A stretch of 64,000 nt of DNA, from contig JALHJL010000004.1 of NCBI GenBank assembly GCA_022839625.1, forward strand, positions 34,900-98,899, read 5' to 3'. Position numbers and translations under genes: made by a program. The DNA comes from Phycisphaerales bacterium (GTDB lineage: Bacteria > Planctomycetota > Phycisphaerae > UBA1845 > Fen-1342). The notes under the pieces are model-generated. The model saw only the letters and a list, made by a program, of their open reading frames with translations, was not told the origin of the DNA and searched no databases. Position 1 is the first letter of the stretch. Each line of letters begins with the position of its first letter. This document shows, one piece after another, positions 59,883-64,000 of the stretch.

Positions 59883-61615
59883 TCCAGGTACGCCCGCACC
59901 GCGCGCTTCACGAACCGCCGGAACGCCGGCCTGTCGATCTCCCGCTTGTCGTGGACGTAGACGACCACGGCGTCGAACCCGTCGCGCCGCGCGCGCACAT
60001 CCACCCTGGCCCAGTCTCCGTAGGCTTCGAGGTCGTTGCGCTCGTCGAGCGTCTTCAAGCCAAGCTCGGCGTCCAGCTCGCGCCACCTGAACGTGCCCGG
60101 CGGCACGCGGAAATACAGCTCCAGCAGCCACTCGCCGCCGGTGAGGGCGTGCAGGAACCACGTCGGGGCGCCGGGGGCCGTGATTTCGACGCTGGCCTGG
60201 CTGCTCCAATTGGTGGGCTCGAAGGCGGACGCACGAGCCCCCCGCGCCGCCCCGGTTGTCCGCTTTGTCGCCGCGGCCCGCTTCACCCTCGCGGTCCGAC
60301 CCGCCTCCTGCACGAGCTCGATGACGTATTCCAGCGCGGCGGGTTCCCACCGCCGCGGCGACGCGTCGCGGCTGCTGCGCTGCTCGAGGTGCCACTTCCG
60401 CCCATCGACCTGCCAGGGCATGCGTACCTCGCGGCCCACGTTGCCCAGCCCCGCCCGGGCGACCGCGATCTCCCGCGCCGCGTGCTCCGCGGGGTCGTAC
60501 CGTTTGCGCTCCTCGTATGGCCCGGCGGCAAGGACAGGCGCGAGGGCGGCGGCGGTGTGGCTGCGAATGCCCAATTGCGGAGAGCGAACAGCGCATTCCG
60601 TTGACGCTCGTTCGGCGCGCGGCCCGTCGCACGCTCCTCCCTTCGCTATTCGACATTCGCTGTTCGCAATTCCCTCCGGCGTCCCCATCGCGACGATGTA
60701 TCCGCCCGCGTCGCCGGCTTCGGGGCCGAGATCGATGATCCAGTCGGCGCACTTGAGCACGTCGAGGTTGTGCTCGACCACCAGCACCGTGTTGCCCAGG
60801 TCCACGAGGCGGTTCATGACCGCCAGGAGCTTGCGGATATCGTCGAAGTGCAGCCCCGTCGTCGGCTCGTCGAGGATGTACAAGGTGCGGCCCGTGTCCG
60901 GCTTGCCCAGCTCGGCCGCCAGCTTCACCCGCTGGGCCTCGCCGCCGGAGAGCGTCGGCGCCGGCTGACCGAGCTGCACGTAGTCCAGCCCCACGTCCGC
61001 CAGGGTCTGGAGCATCCGCCGCACCTTGGGCACGTTCTCGAACAGCACCAGCGCGTCGGCGACGCGCAGGTCGAGCACGTCGGCGATGTTCTTGCCTTTG
61101 AAGCGGACCTCGAGGGTTTCGGGGTTGTAACGCCGGCCGTGGCAGGTCTCGCACTCGACCCACACGTCGGGCATGAAGTGCATCTCGATGCAGCGCTGCC
61201 CGTAGCCCTCGCACGCCTCGCAGCGTCCGCCGGGCCGGTTGAAGCTGAAGCGGTTGGCGTTGTAGCCCCGCAGCTTGGACTCGGGCAGCCGGGCGAACAG
61301 CGCGCGAATCCAGTCGAAGGCCCCGGTGTAGGTGGCGGGGTTGCTCGACGGCGTGCTGCCGATGGGGGCCTGGTCCACGTTGACGACGCTATCGATTTCG
61401 TCCAGGCCGTCGATGCGGTCGTGCTCCCCGACGGGCAGGCTGGCGCCGTGCCGCTCGTTGGCGAGGGCGGGCCACAGGATGTCGTTGACGAGCGAGCTCT
61501 TGCCCGAGCCCGACACGCCGGTCACGCATACCAGCCGCCCGAGCGGAATCGGGACGTCGAGGTTCTTGAGGTTGTGCTGGCGGGCGCCGCGGACGACGAG
61601 CCACGCGTTGACCAT
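59840..61615 (-). CDS. UvrA-like protein, C-terminal ABC half only
   Basis: 591 residues. Only the second ATPase half of UvrA is here: Walker A GVSGSGKSS (about 33-41), zinc module CEACEGYG...CETCHGRRY, signature LSGGEAQRVKLAAELG, Walker B YILDEPTTGLH and switch His in VEHNLDV. Sequence 5' of it is repeat-rich and non-coding, so the first half is missing. Residues about 315-350 are a repeat-derived insertion. A C-terminal extension of about 200 residues (MPWQVDGRKWH, FEPTNW, FLHALTGGEWLLEL) follows the insertion. The start is uncertain: ATG 61615 or 61702. It may be truncated or a special paralogue, not proven nucleotide excision repair. Confidence 0.75.
   Translation of the reverse strand: MVNAWLVVRGARQHNLKNLDVPIPLGRLVCVTGVSGSGKSSLVNDILWPALANERHGASLPVGEHDRIDGLDEIDSVVNVDQAPIGSTPSSNPATYTGAFDWIRALFARLPESKLRGYNANRFSFNRPGGRCEACEGYGQRCIEMHFMPDVWVECETCHGRRYNPETLEVRFKGKNIADVLDLRVADALVLFENVPKVRRMLQTLADVGLDYVQLGQPAPTLSGGEAQRVKLAAELGKPDTGRTLYILDEPTTGLHFDDIRKLLAVMNRLVDLGNTVLVVEHNLDVLKCADWIIDLGPEAGDAGGYIVAMGTPEGIANSECRIAKGGACDGPRAERASTECAVRSPQLGIRSHTAAALAPVLAAGPYEERKRYDPAEHAAREIAVARAGLGNVGREVRMPWQVDGRKWHLEQRSSRDASPRRWEPAALEYVIELVQEAGRTARVKRAAATKRTTGAARGARASAFEPTNWSSQASVEITAPGAPTWFLHALTGGEWLLELYFRVPPGTFRWRELDAELGLKTLDERNDLEAYGDWARVDVRARRDGFDAVVVYVHDKREIDRPAFRRFVKRAVRAYLEGIESAESRMASGE
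60563..60672. repeat. In-frame repeat insertion within the UvrA-like gene
   Basis: The ends are inverted (ATTGCGAACAGCGAATG on the minus strand against ATTGCGGAGAGCGAACAG), and 60642-60673 is TTCGCTATT-type repeat. The insertion of about 36 codons reads ANSECRIAKGG near its start and falls between GTPEGI and SHTAAALAPVL, where UvrA proteins normally have only a few residues. The frame is preserved. Confidence 0.6.
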
Positions 61616-62020
61616 GGGCGGCTGATGCGACGGGACCCCTGACCCGAAACGTACGGAGTTTGCGGTGAGCTTCCCGCTCGGTCTCGCTCCTTCCCGTGCC
61701 ATGCTTGCATCAGTGTAGGTTTCGGGCGGCCGCGCCGCCACGTCGGGCGCACGCCGGGCAGTCGCCTTCGCCGGGGAACCCGAGATGCGGCTTCCTCTTG
61801 TCCGCGACCACTTCGCAGGGCATATTACATGTGGAGTCGCGGGCGGGCGCGGGCGTAGCACCTCAGATCGAACGCGACGAACGGGACCGCGACCGCAGCG
61901 GAGCGGTCCTTCTTGTCGCGACCAAGAAGGCCGCTCCCTCATGGTCGCGGCTGGGATTAAGTGCCTGCCGCTTTCAGTGAGTCACTGCACTGGGTCGCCG
62001 GCGGCCGGTAAAGTGTGGGC
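61616..62020. other. Gene-free stretch with a REP-like hairpin
   Basis: No supported gene. From 61885 to 61945 a REP-like palindrome related to 651-735 is seen (GAGCGGTCCTTCTTG pairs with CAAGAAGGCCGCTC). It lies where the N-terminal half of the UvrA-like gene would be expected and carries no UvrA-like sequence in any frame. Confidence 0.5.
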
Positions 62021-62914
62021 ATGAGAAAAGTCCTTCTGCTGTCGGCGGTAGTCCTGGCCATGGGGGTCGCCGTGGCGATCGACGTGTCGTCCACTCGCCG
62101 GGCGGGCTCTCTCTCGTGCGCACTGGCGCGTTCAATCGACTCCTACGAGGGCGTGGCGCGCTGGCGGTGGGCTTCCTCGCTCACCGCCGCGCAGCGGCAA
62201 GCGAAGGCGGCCGAGGCCGCCGAGCGGATGCGGGCGGCCTACCGCACCGCGGAGGGCTTGACGTGTACTGCGTACGTCTACGAACCGCCGCCGACTCAGG
62301 TAGCGCGAGTCGAATTCAAGATGGCGCCACATAAGCTCAAAGCCGAGGTGTTCATTCGCGAGGTCGGCGAGCAGCGCCCAACCTTCATCTTCACGCTCGA
62401 TGAAGGGTGGTTTCAGGCGGTCCGGACGGCCCAGGGTGGTTTGCCGATGGCCGTGCGACGGTTGCCCTCACCGAGGCCGGACGGCGCTGAGTACGCGCTC
62501 GTCGCCGAGGGCGACCTGGCGAAATACCGATGCATGCTCGGCGGCTGCCTCCAGACGTGGCTGGGGAGCGACACCTGGTTTGTAGAGACGGTCGCCGGGC
62601 GGCTCACCGAAGGCGAGTACCTGGGCACGAGGCGTGAGGGCGAAGAGGAATGCGACGTCGTGCTGTACGAGAGCCGGTGGCCCGACTACCACCTGGTGCA
62701 GGTGTTCTACGTCACGGCGCAGGGCTTGCTTGCGAGGCGCGACACCTTTGAGTCCGTGGGCGGCGCGGTCCCGGCACCGCTTCGTCGTTGGACATACCGG
62801 AACGTCCGGATCGCGGGGTTGCCTCCCGAGACGTGGGCGCCGGTCGCTGCGGCGGGCGTGCCCGGCAAGGAGCGCGGAAAGGAGGTGGAAGCCGAACAAG
62901 AGAAGAGTAGGTGA
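62021..62914 (+). CDS. Exported protein of unknown function
   Basis: 297 residues. The N-terminus RKVLLLSAVVLAMGVAVAID is a signal peptide. A helical Ala-rich region (about 48-75: AAQRQAKAAEAAERMRAAYR) is followed by beta-type segments (ARVEFKMAPHKLKAEVFI, FIFTLDEGWFQAV) that recall outer-membrane lipoprotein-sorting (LolA-like) proteins, with YFVETVAGRL-like and VVLYESRW repeats of that fold. This is only a resemblance. The next gene starts 54 nt downstream. Confidence 0.6.
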   Translation: MRKVLLLSAVVLAMGVAVAIDVSSTRRAGSLSCALARSIDSYEGVARWRWASSLTAAQRQAKAAEAAERMRAAYRTAEGLTCTAYVYEPPPTQVARVEFKMAPHKLKAEVFIREVGEQRPTFIFTLDEGWFQAVRTAQGGLPMAVRRLPSPRPDGAEYALVAEGDLAKYRCMLGGCLQTWLGSDTWFVETVAGRLTEGEYLGTRREGEEECDVVLYESRWPDYHLVQVFYVTAQGLLARRDTFESVGGAVPAPLRRWTYRNVRIAGLPPETWAPVAAAGVPGKERGKEVEAEQEKSR

Positions 62915-62967
62915 GATCAGACGGCAGGAGCGTCCGGAACGCACGTCAGAGAAGACAGAGGTGTACC

Positions 62968-63708
62968 ATGACACGCAAAGTGACTTTCTATGCTGCTGTG
63001 GTTGTGGCGCTCGCCATGCCGCGCGCGGCGACTGCTGAAGACCCGGCGAACACGGATAGCTACCTCGATGATCTGTTCTCTCGCTATGAGATGTGGCATG
63101 CTACGTCTCCGCCGGTTGATGATGCGGCACTTCTCGCTGCCATCGCCAGTGTAAGTGTACCTTACGAAGTGCACCTGTTTCGCGAGGCGGACGTGTGCGG
63201 GCTACGATGGAATCCGGAAGCCTTCACGGTCCTGGTGGAGAAGGGCGGCATCGTCGAGGAATTGCCCGCGATTGTTGCGAATGGTCGGTTCGTTTTCGGC
63301 AGCGGCTTGGCCGCGAATGACGAATCCGACGGCGGCTGGATTGCGCCGTTCGAAGGGGGCTTCATCTTCCGAGTCTTGCTAGACGGCGAAGTCACGGAGG
63401 GCGCCATAAGCCCCATCGACGACGGGGAGGGTCCTTCATGGATGAGCCTTGCGCGGCGCTGCACCTGCCTCGGGGCGGTCGGGCGGTGCAGCGACCAGGA
63501 ATGCGAACTGCGTACCCCCTGCGGCCAGTACTCGAACGGAACGTGCACGTGGGTCGAGGCGTCCGGTGCGGCCCCGGCGCCGCCCGCGCAGCCCACCTGT
63601 CAATGCGGCAGCGCCAGCGCGGTGATGTCGCTGACGACAGTCCTGGGGTTCGCATTCATGAAGCTGAGATTGTCCCAGCGACGTTTGCGACAGCGTTGGA
63701 CGCCCTGA
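62968..63708 (+). CDS. Exported Cys-rich protein with C-terminal membrane segment
   Basis: 246 residues. The signal peptide is VTFYAAVVVALAMPRAATA. The middle is unassigned. A Cys-rich region (about 165-225) holds CTCLGAVGRCSDQECELRTP, then CGQYSNGTC and CQCG, likely disulfide-bonded. The end SAVMSLTTVLGFAFMKL followed by RLSQRRLRQRW looks like a sorting-type hydrophobic segment plus basic tail. Located after the 62021 gene in the same direction, so the pair may be one transcript. Function unknown. Confidence 0.65.
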   Translation: MTRKVTFYAAVVVALAMPRAATAEDPANTDSYLDDLFSRYEMWHATSPPVDDAALLAAIASVSVPYEVHLFREADVCGLRWNPEAFTVLVEKGGIVEELPAIVANGRFVFGSGLAANDESDGGWIAPFEGGFIFRVLLDGEVTEGAISPIDDGEGPSWMSLARRCTCLGAVGRCSDQECELRTPCGQYSNGTCTWVEASGAAPAPPAQPTCQCGSASAVMSLTTVLGFAFMKLRLSQRRLRQRWTP

Positions 63709-63942
63709 ACTCGAACGCCAACATCAGGGATGGCCTGTTGCGGCCGGCGGCGTGCGCCATTCCGGCGGAAGCTCAACCGGCCGGCGATTGGACGGAATCG
63801 GAATCGCGGCGGCGGCGCTCAGGTATGCGCGGGTGAGGGATTCGGCGGCGACCTCTGCACCAGACGCCGCATGCAATATCGCGGCTGAGGCCTCTTCCGA
63901 ACGATGGCCGTGGTCAGGCTCCGGTCCGGCCGTAGCCGTCGG
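63709..63942. other. Gene-free stretch at the window end
   Basis: No supported gene. A minus-strand open frame spans 63724-63984 but has no ribosome site and runs into the terminal repeat, so it is not called. Confidence 0.4.
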
Positions 63943-64000
63943 GATGGGACTGGGTGCGAGAAGGGATTCTCGCACCAGCGGCATGGGACTGGGTGCGAGA
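63943..64000. repeat. TGCGAGAAGGGATTCTCGCA hairpin repeat with 39-nt period, cut by the window edge
   Basis: The hairpin at 63955-63974 is the same as in the nuoF-nuoG array. ATGGGACTGGG precedes it at 63944 and again at 63983, giving a 39-nt unit, and the next copy begins at 63994. More copies probably follow beyond the window. Confidence 0.85.

Noticed and set aside
63724..63984. 86-codon minus-strand frame at the window end.
   Set aside because: Its start lies inside the terminal hairpin repeat and no ribosome site or family is visible.

Overview
The window looks like a chromosomal segment of a high-GC Gram-negative bacterium of the Planctomycetota, most likely Phycisphaerae-like. This is inferred from secreted proteins ending in dockerin-like calcium repeats (GDINCDG...DINPFV), many small lipoproteins, a DUF1573 protein, a zinc-ribbon membrane protein, an HldE/GmhA heptose pathway, and unusually dense intergenic repeats. 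No rRNA or marker gene here allows a firmer placement.

Layout. 1-7.4 kb: end of a TPR protein, a decayed RHS gene carrying a small inverted-repeat element, an amidohydrolase, a lipoprotein, a uroporphyrinogen-decarboxylase-like protein, a secreted protein, a methyltransferase and two gene scraps. 7.4-14 kb: hldE and gmhA, a DUF1573 protein, an AhpD-like protein, an OmpA-type lipoprotein and small genes. 14.15-31.2 kb: a complete 14-subunit complex I operon, nuoA to nuoN. It is interrupted by a nucleotidyltransferase-fold gene (between nuoD and nuoE), a REP-associated tyrosine transposase unit (between nuoE and nuoF) and several repeat families. 31-40 kb: two glycosyltransferases, a broken secreted dockerin protein, two tandem paralogous dockerin proteins and a WecA/MraY-type phosphotransferase. 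40-48 kb: two enoyl-CoA hydratases, nadC, murJ, a FliN-like protein, asnB and mutM. 48-64 kb: an exonuclease-fold lipoprotein, a PLP enzyme, tRNA-Cys, tRNA-Thr, an MsrB-MsrA fusion, a GHL10-type hydrolase, a UvrA C-terminal half and exported proteins of unknown role.

The most unusual property is the repeats. At least ten short families recur, and many begin inside or directly at a stop codon: nuoE, nuoF, nuoH, nuoI, nuoL, the 59144 lipoprotein, the TPR gene, the UvrA-like gene, the 49722 gene and mutM. Others lie in frame inside coding sequence (nuoG, nuoL, nuoM, UvrA-like). A 658-bp unit of transposase plus perfect 26-bp terminal inverted repeats sits between nuoE and nuoF, and is a plausible source of one family. 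Together this suggests a REP/RAYT-type repeat system tolerated at, or directed to, gene ends, and occasionally exapted as protein sequence.
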